A stretch of 44,088 bases of DNA from Candidatus Caldatribacterium sp. Lineage in GTDB: Bacteria > Atribacterota > Atribacteria > Atribacterales > Caldatribacteriaceae. The notes below the pieces were generated by a model, which made no database searches, was not told the origin of the DNA, and saw only the letters and a program-made list of their open reading frames with translations. Positions 16,775 through 24,639 of this stretch are shown piece after piece. Location of the stretch: positions 1 to 44,088 of the forward strand of contig JANXBI010000001.1 in NCBI GenBank assembly GCA_025060675.1, written 5' to 3'. Both the position numbers and the translations under genes were made by a program. Positions within the stretch are counted from its first letter, which is position 1; the number at the start of each line of letters is the position of its first letter.

Positions 16775-18289
16775 ATGAGCTATCTTGGGATTGACGTGGG
16801 TACTACAGGGTGTAAAGTGATTGCCTTTGATGAGGAAGGCACCGTCCTTGCCCAAGCCTACGCCGAGTACCCCCTCTACCATCCCCAAAACGGATGGAGC
16901 GAGCTCGATGCTGAGGAGGTGTACAAGAGCGTCCTGGCGTGCCTTCGGAAGGTCACCGAGAGTATCCGCCACGATCCTCCGGTGAGCATTGGCATCTCTT
17001 CCCAAGGCGAGGCGGTTATTCCAGTGGATGCGCGAGGGAGAGCGTTGGCTCGGAGCATCGTGACCTTCGATACGCGGGGGGATGAGTTTGTTCCCCTCTT
17101 CCGGGAAAAGCTTGGAGAAGAGCGTTTCTTTGCCATTACCGGAATGCCCCTCTCTGGCATTGGGACGGTGAACAAGATTCTCTGGTGGAAGAAATACGCT
17201 CCTTCGGTTTTCAAGGAAGCTCGGTACTTCCTGTGCTTTGAAGATTTCCTCATTCTCCGCTTTGGTCTTCCTCCGGCAATCAGCTTCCCCTTAGCTTCCC
17301 GAACGATGATGTTCGATGTGGAGAAAGGTGCGTGGTCGGCAGAAATTCTTGACATCGCAGGAATTGAACCAGAGCGGTTAGCCTTAGCTTACCCTTCGGG
17401 TACTCCGGTAGGAGAGGTGTCCCGAGAGTTTGCCGAAGAACTTGGGTGGACAACGAAGGTCACCGTTGCCACGGGCGGTCACGATCAGCCCTGCGGTGCC
17501 CTGGGAGCGGGGGTTATTGCCGAAGGTCTTGCCATGGATGCTACAGGGACGGTTGAGTGCATTGCTCCAGCAATTCCCCACTTTGTCCGGGGAGAGGCCA
17601 TGTGGCGGAATAACCTCTGCTGCTATCACCATGCCTTTCCGGGACTCTATACGACTCTTGTGTACAACTTCACCGGGGGGGTTATTCTCCGTTGGTTCCG
17701 GGACAACTTCGGGGAGAAGGAGAAAGAGGTGGCGGAGCGCCTCGGAAAGGATGCGTATGAACTCCTCCTTGATGGACTTCCCGAATACCCCACCAACCTT
17801 TTGGTGCTCCCCCACTTCACCATGACGGGAACACCGTACTTTGACAGCCACTCGGCAGGTATGGTGGTTGGTCTGAGCCTGAACACGACGAAGAAGGAGT
17901 TCACCAAAGCGCTCCTTGAGGGGGTGAGCTATGAGATGAAGCTCAACCTTGCTCTCCTCAAGGAGGCGGGGATTGGGGTTGCGCGCCTTCGGGCCATCGG
18001 TGGAGGTGCAAAGAGTCCGGTATGGTTGCAGCTTAAGGCAGATATTTACGGTATACCTGTTGAGACCCTTTCTGTGTCCGAAGCGGCTTGTTTTGGGGCC
18101 GCACTCCTTGGACGGAAGGCAAAAGAAGGTACGGCAGATTTCGCGGGGTTAATCAACGACCTCGTCCGTGTGCAAAGGGTATATGAGCCTGATTTGGGGA
18201 GAGCAAAGATTTATGAGGAACGCTTTGCCGTGTATCGACGTTTGTATCCGGCGCTCAAAAACGTTATCCAGGGGGGTCAAGCCCTATGA
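16775..18289 (+). CDS. FGGY-family carbohydrate kinase (second of two)
   Basis: A 504-residue kinase and paralogue of the one at 14270. Seen: YLGIDVGTTGCKVIAF, SSQGEAVIPVD, TGGHDQPCGALGAG with the catalytic Asp near residue 240, and AIGGGAKSPVWLQLKADIYG. ATG 16775 follows GAGAAGGT. Where the first kinase has SIGTSECVAL, this one has DATGTVECIA, and the substrate-side residues before it differ, so the two may phosphorylate different sugars, for example the substrate and product of the isomerase between them. This is inference. Its stop overlaps the next start as ATGA. Confidence 0.9.
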   Translation: MSYLGIDVGTTGCKVIAFDEEGTVLAQAYAEYPLYHPQNGWSELDAEEVYKSVLACLRKVTESIRHDPPVSIGISSQGEAVIPVDARGRALARSIVTFDTRGDEFVPLFREKLGEERFFAITGMPLSGIGTVNKILWWKKYAPSVFKEARYFLCFEDFLILRFGLPPAISFPLASRTMMFDVEKGAWSAEILDIAGIEPERLALAYPSGTPVGEVSREFAEELGWTTKVTVATGGHDQPCGALGAGVIAEGLAMDATGTVECIAPAIPHFVRGEAMWRNNLCCYHHAFPGLYTTLVYNFTGGVILRWFRDNFGEKEKEVAERLGKDAYELLLDGLPEYPTNLLVLPHFTMTGTPYFDSHSAGMVVGLSLNTTKKEFTKALLEGVSYEMKLNLALLKEAGIGVARLRAIGGGAKSPVWLQLKADIYGIPVETLSVSEAACFGAALLGRKAKEGTADFAGLINDLVRVQRVYEPDLGRAKIYEERFAVYRRLYPALKNVIQGGQAL

Positions 18290-19326
18290 AAGCGGCAGTT
18301 TTCCATGGTCCAGGGGACATCAGGGTGCAGGACGTTCCAGAACCTGAGGTGGGGCCGGGGGAGGTCCTCATTCGGGTCCATGCCTGTGCCATATGCGGGA
18401 CGGATGTGCGGATTTTCCAATTCGGCCATCCCCACGTACGTCCTCCACAGATTACTGGACACGAGATTGCCGGGGAGATTGTGGCTGTCGGGGAAGGGGT
18501 CGAAGGGTACAAGGTGGGGGATAAGGTTGCGGTTATTACTGTTATCTCCTGTGGGAGGTGTCGATACTGCCGCCGGGGTTTGCAGAATCTCTGTCCTGAG
18601 CAGCGCTACATCGGATACCATTACCCAGGAGGCTTTGCCGAGTACATGAAGATGCCCCGAGAAGGGGTGGTACGGGGGAATCTCCTTGTTCTTCCCACCG
18701 ATATGGACCTTCTTGAAGCAAGCCTCATCGAGCCTCTGTCGTGCGTGATTAATGGGCAGTCGTACCTGCACATCGGTCTTGGGGAAACGGTCCTTGTCAT
18801 TGGTGCTGGGCCTATTGGGTGCATGCATGTTGCCTTGGCGCGGAACCATGGCGCCGGCAAGGTTTTCCTTGCTGACATTTCCGATGAGCGCCTTGCTCTG
18901 GCACAGCGAGTGGGGGCTGATGCGTACATCAACCCAGAGAAGGAAAACCTCAAAGAGCGAATCCTTGCCCTTACCGACGGCCTTGGTGTGGATGTGGCTA
19001 TTATTGCGGCATCATCGGGGAGTGCCCAAGAGGAGGCGTTGGAACTTGTTGCGCCCCAGGGGCGTATCAGTCTCTTTGGGGGACTCCCGAAGGAGAAACC
19101 GACCATAACGTTCAACAGCAACATCGTACACTACAAGGAGATTGGGGTCTTTGGGGTTTTCGCCTCTCACGCTTCCCAGTACGAAGAGGCGGCCCGACTC
19201 ATCCACGCAGGGAGAATTTCGGTTCGGAATCTCATCACCCATGTTCTCCCTCTTGAGCGCATTGTAGAGGGTATTGAGCTGGTGAGGAGCGGGAAAGCCC
19301 TGAAAGCGGTGATTACTTTGGAGTGA
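18286..19326 (+). CDS. Zinc-dependent medium-chain dehydrogenase (sorbitol/butanediol dehydrogenase-like)
   Basis: A 346-residue zinc-dependent MDR. Catalytic zinc ligands are apparent at Cys37 (CAICGTD), His59-Glu60 (TGHEIAG) and the Glu of LIEPLSC; the structural zinc site is complete with Cys89, 92, 95 and 103. The Rossmann motif VLVIGAGPIGCMH follows. The family includes sorbitol, threonine, galactitol-1-phosphate and 2,3-butanediol dehydrogenases, all oxidising a secondary alcohol with NAD(P). It overlaps the upstream kinase by 4 bases and precedes the SDR and AcoX genes. A butanediol-dehydrogenase-like gene beside aco genes is known in other bacteria, but the polyol setting here equally suits a sugar-alcohol dehydrogenase. 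Confidence 0.88.
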   Translation: MKAAVFHGPGDIRVQDVPEPEVGPGEVLIRVHACAICGTDVRIFQFGHPHVRPPQITGHEIAGEIVAVGEGVEGYKVGDKVAVITVISCGRCRYCRRGLQNLCPEQRYIGYHYPGGFAEYMKMPREGVVRGNLLVLPTDMDLLEASLIEPLSCVINGQSYLHIGLGETVLVIGAGPIGCMHVALARNHGAGKVFLADISDERLALAQRVGADAYINPEKENLKERILALTDGLGVDVAIIAASSGSAQEEALELVAPQGRISLFGGLPKEKPTITFNSNIVHYKEIGVFGVFASHASQYEEAARLIHAGRISVRNLITHVLPLERIVEGIELVRSGKALKAVITLE

Positions 19327-19337
19327 GGTGAGGGGTT

Positions 19338-20126
19338 GTGCATCCGCAGCCATTACTTGATAAAATCGCCATCGTGACGGGAGCGGCCTCTGGTATCGGG
19401 AAGGGCATTGCGGTACGCTTTGCGGAGGAAGGAGCCCATGTGGCCTGTTGTGACGTGAACCTGGAGGGTGCTGAGAAGACCGCAGCAGAAATCCAAGCTC
19501 TTGGTCGAGAATCCATGGCTATTAAGGTGGATGTGACCAAAAGCGATGAAGTTGCTGAGATGGCCCGTCGGGTGTACGAACGATGGGGACGAATTGATAT
19601 CCTTGTGAACTCCGCAGGCATCATCCGAGCACACTTCATCACCGAGGTTCCTGAGGAGGTTTGGGATGCCATCCTCAACGTGAACCTCAAGGGGACGTTC
19701 CTCTGCATTCGGGAAGTGGCCAAGTATATGGTGCAGCAAAGAAGTGGGAAAATCATCAACATCAGCTCGAAATCCGGAAAGCGTGGGGGCTTGTGGCTTG
19801 CTGCCTACTCGGCATCGAAGTTTGGGGTCATAGGCCTTACCCAAAGCGCCGCCATGGACCTTGCCCCCTACAAAATCAACGTGAACGCCATATGCCCTGG
19901 GAATGTCTTCGCCACGCCTATGTGGGATCTCCTCGACAAGGAATACGCGAAAAAGCTTGGTGTTCCCCCAGAGCAAGTTCGAAAAATCTACGTGGAGAAA
20001 GTTCCCCTTGGGAGGGAGTGCACCATTGAGGACGTGGCCAATGTCGCCGTGTTCTTGGCCTCGTCGTATTCGGACTATATGACGGGGCAGGCTATCAATG
20101 TCACTGGTGGGCAGGAAGTGCATTAA
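19338..20126 (+). CDS. SDR-family NAD(P)-dependent oxidoreductase
   Basis: A 262-residue classical short-chain dehydrogenase. Seen: TGAASGIGKG cofactor loop near residue 16, CDVN at the end of strand 2 (an acidic residue there favours NAD), the NSAG motif, catalytic Ser in NISSKSGKRG, and YSASK with the catalytic Tyr and Lys. GTG 19338 follows GAGGTGAGGGG, 11 bases after the dehydrogenase stop. Candidates are sorbitol/ketose reductases or an acetoin/diacetyl reductase; the sequence alone cannot decide. Together with the MDR it could carry out two successive oxidations at neighbouring carbons, which would make an alpha-hydroxyketone or diketone suited to the E1. Confidence 0.88.
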   Translation: MHPQPLLDKIAIVTGAASGIGKGIAVRFAEEGAHVACCDVNLEGAEKTAAEIQALGRESMAIKVDVTKSDEVAEMARRVYERWGRIDILVNSAGIIRAHFITEVPEEVWDAILNVNLKGTFLCIREVAKYMVQQRSGKIINISSKSGKRGGLWLAAYSASKFGVIGLTQSAAMDLAPYKINVNAICPGNVFATPMWDLLDKEYAKKLGVPPEQVRKIYVEKVPLGRECTIEDVANVAVFLASSYSDYMTGQAINVTGGQEVH

Positions 20127-21173
20127 ATGGTTACGGTTGGTCTTATCGTGAACCCTCAGGCGGGGAAAGACATCCGTCGCCTCGTGGCCTGGGGGTCAAT
20201 CTTTGGGAACCGTGAGAAAATCACCGTTCTCATCCGGTTCCTCCAGGGATTCTTGGGGGTCACGAGGGGTTCGTACCGCTTCGTCTATATGCCTGATCCG
20301 TATGGCCTTGTAGAGGTGACCCTTAAAGAAGCCACTATTCCGGGGCGACTCTCCTTTGATCAAGCCCCTATCCCTGTTTTTGGGGATGCTTCCGACACTT
20401 TGCGGTTCACTGAATGGGCGGTCGAGGAGGTTGGGGTATCTGCCCTTGTAACCCTTGGGGGCGATGGAACGAATCGGATAGTGGCGAAAAAGAGTAGGGA
20501 TGTTCCTCTTTTTGCTCTTTCCTGTGGGACAAACAACGTCTTTGCTGAAGCCCTGGAGCCGACTTTGGCAGGTATGGCGTTGGGAGCGTTCTTCGAGGGG
20601 AAGGTGGAGCAGAGCACGGTCCTCAGGCGGTGTAAGATGCTCCGCTGCTTTTCGGAAACCCGGGAGGATATTGCCCTTGTGGATGTGGTGTTCGTAACCA
20701 AGCACGCTCTTGGCACAAAGGCCGTATGGGAGCCAGAGACGATATGCTTTATTGCGGTGACCCAAAGTAGCCCTCTCACTATAGGCTTGAGCGCCGTTGT
20801 CGGACAGCTGGTGCGTATTGTCCCGGAAGAGCGGCGTGGAGCATGCGTTTGGATTGGAGAAAGTGGGAGGAGCGTTTTGGCTCCCCTTGCGCCGGGGCTT
20901 GTGCGAGAAGTGCTAGTGGAGGAATGCCGTCTCCTTGAGATTGGTGACGTAGTGGAAATCCCTGAGGGATCTGGGGCGCTTGCTCTGGATGGAGAGCGAG
21001 AAATCCTTGTGCGTCCTGGAGAACGGTGGTGGGTTCGTCTCGAAGGTGATGGGCCTGTTCGAGCGGACATGGTACGGATTCTTGAGCTTTCTTGCGAAAG
21101 AGGTGAGTGGTGTGGCAAAGGAAGTCATCATGCCGAAGCTTGGGCTGACTATGGAGGAAGGGGTCATCAATAA
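20127..21173 (+). CDS. acoX: AcoX-like ATP-NAD kinase-family protein
   Basis: A 348-residue protein of the AcoX branch of the NAD-kinase/diacylglycerol-kinase fold. Seen: VGLIVNPQAGKDIRRLVA at the N-terminus and the ATP-binding TLGGDGTNRIVAKKS with LSCGTNNVFAE after it. AcoX genes accompany acetoin dehydrogenase genes in several bacteria, but their biochemical role is not established. ATG 20127 directly abuts the SDR stop. The reading frame runs 62 bases into the E2 gene, so its last 20 or so residues (a hydrophilic, low-order tail) are translated from E2 sequence in another frame. Its presence is the best single sign that the E1/E2 pair here is of the acetoin type. Confidence 0.82.
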   Translation: MVTVGLIVNPQAGKDIRRLVAWGSIFGNREKITVLIRFLQGFLGVTRGSYRFVYMPDPYGLVEVTLKEATIPGRLSFDQAPIPVFGDASDTLRFTEWAVEEVGVSALVTLGGDGTNRIVAKKSRDVPLFALSCGTNNVFAEALEPTLAGMALGAFFEGKVEQSTVLRRCKMLRCFSETREDIALVDVVFVTKHALGTKAVWEPETICFIAVTQSSPLTIGLSAVVGQLVRIVPEERRGACVWIGESGRSVLAPLAPGLVREVLVEECRLLEIGDVVEIPEGSGALALDGEREILVRPGERWWVRLEGDGPVRADMVRILELSCERGEWCGKGSHHAEAWADYGGRGHQ

Positions 21174-22335
21174 GTGGCTGGTGAAGGAAGGGGATCGGGT
21201 GGAAAAGGGAGATCCCCTCTTTGAAGTGGCAACCGACAAAGTCAATATGGAGGTTGAATCTCCAGCCTCTGGTGTGGTGCTTAAAATCCTCTACCCAGAG
21301 GGGGCAACCGTCCCTATTACGGAGGTTGTGGCCTATATTGGCGAAGTGGGCGAGGAAATCCCAACCCCTGGGAAGAAAGCGGAGGAGGTGCGGATTGCGG
21401 AAGAACCTGCTCAGAGAGAGGTGGTTCGCGAGGAAGTGACCCAGGAAGAGCGCATCAAAGCCTCACCCCTGGCTCGTAGGCTCGCGCAGGAGTATGGCAT
21501 TGACCTGGCGACCGTAAAGGGCACGGGCCCTGGAGGACGCATCGTGAAGGAAGATGTGGAGAGAGCACGACAAGCCCTTGAGAAAGCACGCAAAGCAGTA
21601 CCTGTAGCCGAAAAGGTGGAAAAGGTTGAGGCACCAAAGGAAGTTCCCCAAGAGGTTGTGCCCCTCTCCCGGATGCGTCGCATCATTGCCGAGCGTATGC
21701 AGGAGAGCATGAGGACAAAACCACACTTTTTCATTTTCCAGGAAGTCCTTGCCGAAGAGCTTGTGCGCATGCGGGAACGGCTCCTCCCCCTGGTGGAGAA
21801 GCAAACCGGCCTTCGGGTCTCGTACACCGATATCCTTGTCAAGATGGTTGCCAAAGCCTTAGAGCGGTATCCCCTTTTGAACGCCTCCTTTACCGATGCG
21901 GGTATCGTCTTCCACGAGAACGTGAACGTTGGTGTTGCTGTGGCCTTGGAGGATGGGCTTATCGTTCCGGTTATCAAAGAGGTACAGAAAAAGAGCATCG
22001 CCCAAATCACCGTTGAACTCCACGAACTCGTCGAGCGGGCAAAGAGTGGGAAGCTCACCCCTGAGGATATTTCCGGTGGCACGTTCACCATCTCAAACCT
22101 TGGCATGTTTGGGGTTGATGCCTTTACGGCCATCATCAATCCACCAGAGTCGGCAATCCTTGCCTGTGGGGCCATCAAGAAGCGGCCGGTTTTTGACGGG
22201 AAAGAGATTGTGCCCCTTGCAGTGATGGAGCTTACGCTCTCTTGCGATCATCGCATTGTCGACGGTGCTTTAGCTGCCCAGTTCATGCAATTTTTGAAAA
22301 CCCTTCTTGAAGAGCCCTTTGCCCTCATGGTGTAG
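21112..22335 (+). CDS. acoC: Dihydrolipoamide acyltransferase E2 (AcoC/PdhC type)
   Basis: About 407 residues with the standard E2 layout. Lipoyl domain at 1-80, the lysine to be lipoylated being Lys43 in ATDKVNMEVE. Peripheral-subunit-binding domain at about 120-155 (KASPLARRLAQEYGID, then GTGPGGRIVKEDV). Catalytic domain from about 185, with PLSRMRRIIAERM at its start and the active-site DHRIVDG at about residue 380. It accepts the acyl group from the fused E1 at 11062 and passes it to CoA. GTG 21112 is chosen at the start of the lipoyl domain, preceded by AAAGAGG; the frame is open to 20980 without a family match. It overlaps AcoX by 62 bases. No E3 gene follows. Confidence 0.9.
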   Translation: MAKEVIMPKLGLTMEEGVINKWLVKEGDRVEKGDPLFEVATDKVNMEVESPASGVVLKILYPEGATVPITEVVAYIGEVGEEIPTPGKKAEEVRIAEEPAQREVVREEVTQEERIKASPLARRLAQEYGIDLATVKGTGPGGRIVKEDVERARQALEKARKAVPVAEKVEKVEAPKEVPQEVVPLSRMRRIIAERMQESMRTKPHFFIFQEVLAEELVRMRERLLPLVEKQTGLRVSYTDILVKMVAKALERYPLLNASFTDAGIVFHENVNVGVAVALEDGLIVPVIKEVQKKSIAQITVELHELVERAKSGKLTPEDISGGTFTISNLGMFGVDAFTAIINPPESAILACGAIKKRPVFDGKEIVPLAVMELTLSCDHRIVDGALAAQFMQFLKTLLEEPFALMV

Positions 22336-22403
22336 AGGAGATGTGCTTTTGGGGTGAGCGTGGGGAAAAACCCATGACGCAATTTTCCTGAGGAGGGAGA
22401 AGG

Positions 22404-23690
22404 ATGACCGCATTTCTTGACGTTGCCCGACAAACGGGTGTTACGGTGCGGGAAGAGGATGGTGTAGTCTTCTTCGAGGGGCCTCATGCGGGGAAACGGA
22501 AACCCCAGGGTCCTCTTGTGGGGAAACGCATCGGTCTCCTTGTGGCCAGCGAGTTCAGCGATTTCCAGGCCTACTACCTCGCTGAGTACTTGAGCGAGTT
22601 CGGAGGATGGCCGGAGTTTCTCCTTGTTGATTGGGTCACCTGGAAGTTCACCCGGCCCCATGTGAAGGGGAAGGGAGTCACCGGTATGTGGGATCTGAGC
22701 GTTGACCCTATCCCCGTCCTTTCGCAAGATCGCTACGGCTTTAGGCTCCTCAAGGAAGCTCGCCCAGAGGATTACGACGCGCTTATCGTCCTTGGAGGGC
22801 ATTCGGCGGATATCATGATGACGGAAGAAGCTGTTTTGGCCTTTGTCCGGGATATAGCTGCTTGTGGGGTGCTTCTTGGGTCCATTGGCGATGGGGCTTT
22901 GGTTCTCGTGAGCGCAGGTGTGATTCGAGGGAAACAAGCAACAGGGAGTAGGATTGTTGCTTTCCTCATCGAACGTGTTGGGACCTTCGTAGATGCTCCC
23001 GTAGTCCTTGATGGTACCATCCTTACTGCCCGGAATACTGTGGACACCCCCCATTTTGTTCGCCAGCTCTGCCAATACTTCGATCCAACGTTTTCCGACC
23101 CCCGGGGAGGGATTCTCAAGGGGAAGCGAGTGGTCATTGTCGCTGGAGAGGATTTTGAAGATGTAGAGCTTGTCGTTCCTGTTCTTGAGTTCCTCTTCCG
23201 GGGAGCAGAGGTTACCCTTGGGACATTCAACGCTCCGCTTCGTTCTCGTCCACCCCTCCTTGGTCTTGATGTTGTCGTAGGGAACTTTGGTGTTTCCGTC
23301 CCCCTCCAGGAGATTCCCCAGGGATGTTACCGTATTGCTCCCCTCGAGGAGATTCCCGCAGAGAGTCTCGACCTTGTCATGGTTCCTGGGGCCTTCTGCC
23401 CTTGGAACTGTGTTGTAGCCGCAACTCCCCTTGCCTTCCTTCGCACGGTCTACGAGGCGGGGAAAATTGTGGCTGGTATATGCCATGCTCCTTTCGCTCT
23501 TGCTGCGGCAGGTCTCTTAGAGGGGAAGAAGAGTGCTGGGTGGCTCGCTTGCAAGGATGCTGTCCCTATCATGGGCGGAACCTATAGCTTTGCGTGGTCT
23601 GCGGTCATCGATGGTCGGGTCGTCACCGGGAGGGTTCCCGATGACGTTCCCGAGTTCATGGATGCCATGACCGAGGCACTCTTGCGGTAA
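22404..23690 (+). CDS. Tandem DJ-1/PfpI-domain protein with a degenerate first domain
   Basis: A 428-residue protein with two DJ-1/PfpI-type domains. Domain 2 (about 248-428) has the expected acidic EDFEDVE and a nucleophile elbow GICHAPFALAAAGLLEGK with Cys-His. Domain 1 (about 38-215) aligns in layout (IGLLVASEFSDFQ, ALIVLGGHSADI, then GSIGDGALVLVSAGVIRGK) but its elbow lacks the Cys. DJ-1 family enzymes include proteases, chaperones, and glyoxalase III/deglycase activities on methylglyoxal and glycated molecules, so repair of reactive carbonyls from this ketose pathway is a reasonable guess. ATG 22404 follows GAGGAGGGAGAAGG. It closes the series; its stop is one base from the convergent dppF stop. 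Confidence 0.82.
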   Translation: MTAFLDVARQTGVTVREEDGVVFFEGPHAGKRKPQGPLVGKRIGLLVASEFSDFQAYYLAEYLSEFGGWPEFLLVDWVTWKFTRPHVKGKGVTGMWDLSVDPIPVLSQDRYGFRLLKEARPEDYDALIVLGGHSADIMMTEEAVLAFVRDIAACGVLLGSIGDGALVLVSAGVIRGKQATGSRIVAFLIERVGTFVDAPVVLDGTILTARNTVDTPHFVRQLCQYFDPTFSDPRGGILKGKRVVIVAGEDFEDVELVVPVLEFLFRGAEVTLGTFNAPLRSRPPLLGLDVVVGNFGVSVPLQEIPQGCYRIAPLEEIPAESLDLVMVPGAFCPWNCVVAATPLAFLRTVYEAGKIVAGICHAPFALAAAGLLEGKKSAGWLACKDAVPIMGGTYSFAWSAVIDGRVVTGRVPDDVPEFMDAMTEALLR

Positions 23691-23691
23691 C

Positions 23692-24639
23692 TCAGGAGTA
23701 CTTGTGGCATCGCACAAGCGTATCGTCAAGTCGCACTTCCTGTGGCGGCACGCGTTTGCAGATTTCTGCAACTTCAGGACAGCGGCCTGCGAACTTGCAG
23801 CCGGTGAGGAGGTACTCTTCGCGTTCCTCAAAAAGCTGAACAGGTGCTTCAGTCCCGGTCTCAGGGACGGGCTTGGGCACCGATTGTAAGAGGATTCTTG
23901 TGTACGGATGCTTTGGGTGAGTGAGAATTTGGGGAGGACCCATTTCGACGATGTTGCCCCTGAACATGATGGCTATGCGGTCGCTCACGTAGTAGGCAGT
24001 TGCAAGATCATGGGTAATGTACATGACGCTCACGCCCAGTGTTTCCCGAAGCTTTCGGAAGAGGTTGACTATGGACATCCGTAGGGAAGCATCGACCATC
24101 GAGACGGGTTCATCGGCAACAAGGAGGGAGGGGTTCGTAAGGAGGGCCCTGGCGATGGACGCTCTCTGAAGCTGTCCCCCGGAGAGTTCCCCAGGATACT
24201 TTCGGGCAATTTCGCGAAAGGACAATCCTACCGCTTTGAGTTTCTCATCGATGAGTTCTTCGGCGTGCGTTCGGGTCTTGGCCAGGCCGTAGTTGTAGAC
24301 GGTTGCAAAAAAGGACTCCTCAACCCTTTTGAGAGGGTTAAAGGTCTCGAAAGGATTCTGGAATACGCCTTGAACCTCTCTAAACCAGTCCTTTCGATTT
24401 TTGGAGTCCCAGGGACTGGAACCTTTGTAGAGGATTTCTCCCTGCGTGGGGGTTTCGAATCCTAAGACGATCTTTGCCGTGGTCGTTTTGCCACAGCCGC
24501 TTTCACCTGCTATGGTGAAAATTTCCCCTAAGGATAAGCTAAACGAAACCCTTTCCACCGCGGCAATTCTTGTTCGCGCTATGAAGCCGCCAATTGTAAA
24601 AATCTTCGTGAGATTGCGCACTTCAAGCAGTTTCTCCAT
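23692..24639 (-). CDS. Oligopeptide/oligosaccharide ABC transporter ATP-binding protein (DppF/OppF type)
   Basis: A 315-residue ATPase, the second of the pair in family-5 importers. Seen: Walker A GESGCGKTT, signature ELSGGQLQRASIARAL, Walker B LLVADEPVSMVDAS, H-loop THD, and the C-terminal zinc/iron-type cysteine tail CKFAGRCPEVAEICKRV characteristic of Opp/Dpp ATPases. ATG 24639 follows GAGAGGGTG and overlaps the upstream ATPase gene by 17 bases. It is the last gene of the minus-strand operon that begins with the LacI regulator, so the transporter probably takes up an oligosaccharide rather than a peptide. No terminator is visible after its stop. Confidence 0.92.
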   Translation of the reverse strand: MEKLLEVRNLTKIFTIGGFIARTRIAAVERVSFSLSLGEIFTIAGESGCGKTTTAKIVLGFETPTQGEILYKGSSPWDSKNRKDWFREVQGVFQNPFETFNPLKRVEESFFATVYNYGLAKTRTHAEELIDEKLKAVGLSFREIARKYPGELSGGQLQRASIARALLTNPSLLVADEPVSMVDASLRMSIVNLFRKLRETLGVSVMYITHDLATAYYVSDRIAIMFRGNIVEMGPPQILTHPKHPYTRILLQSVPKPVPETGTEAPVQLFEEREEYLLTGCKFAGRCPEVAEICKRVPPQEVRLDDTLVRCHKYS

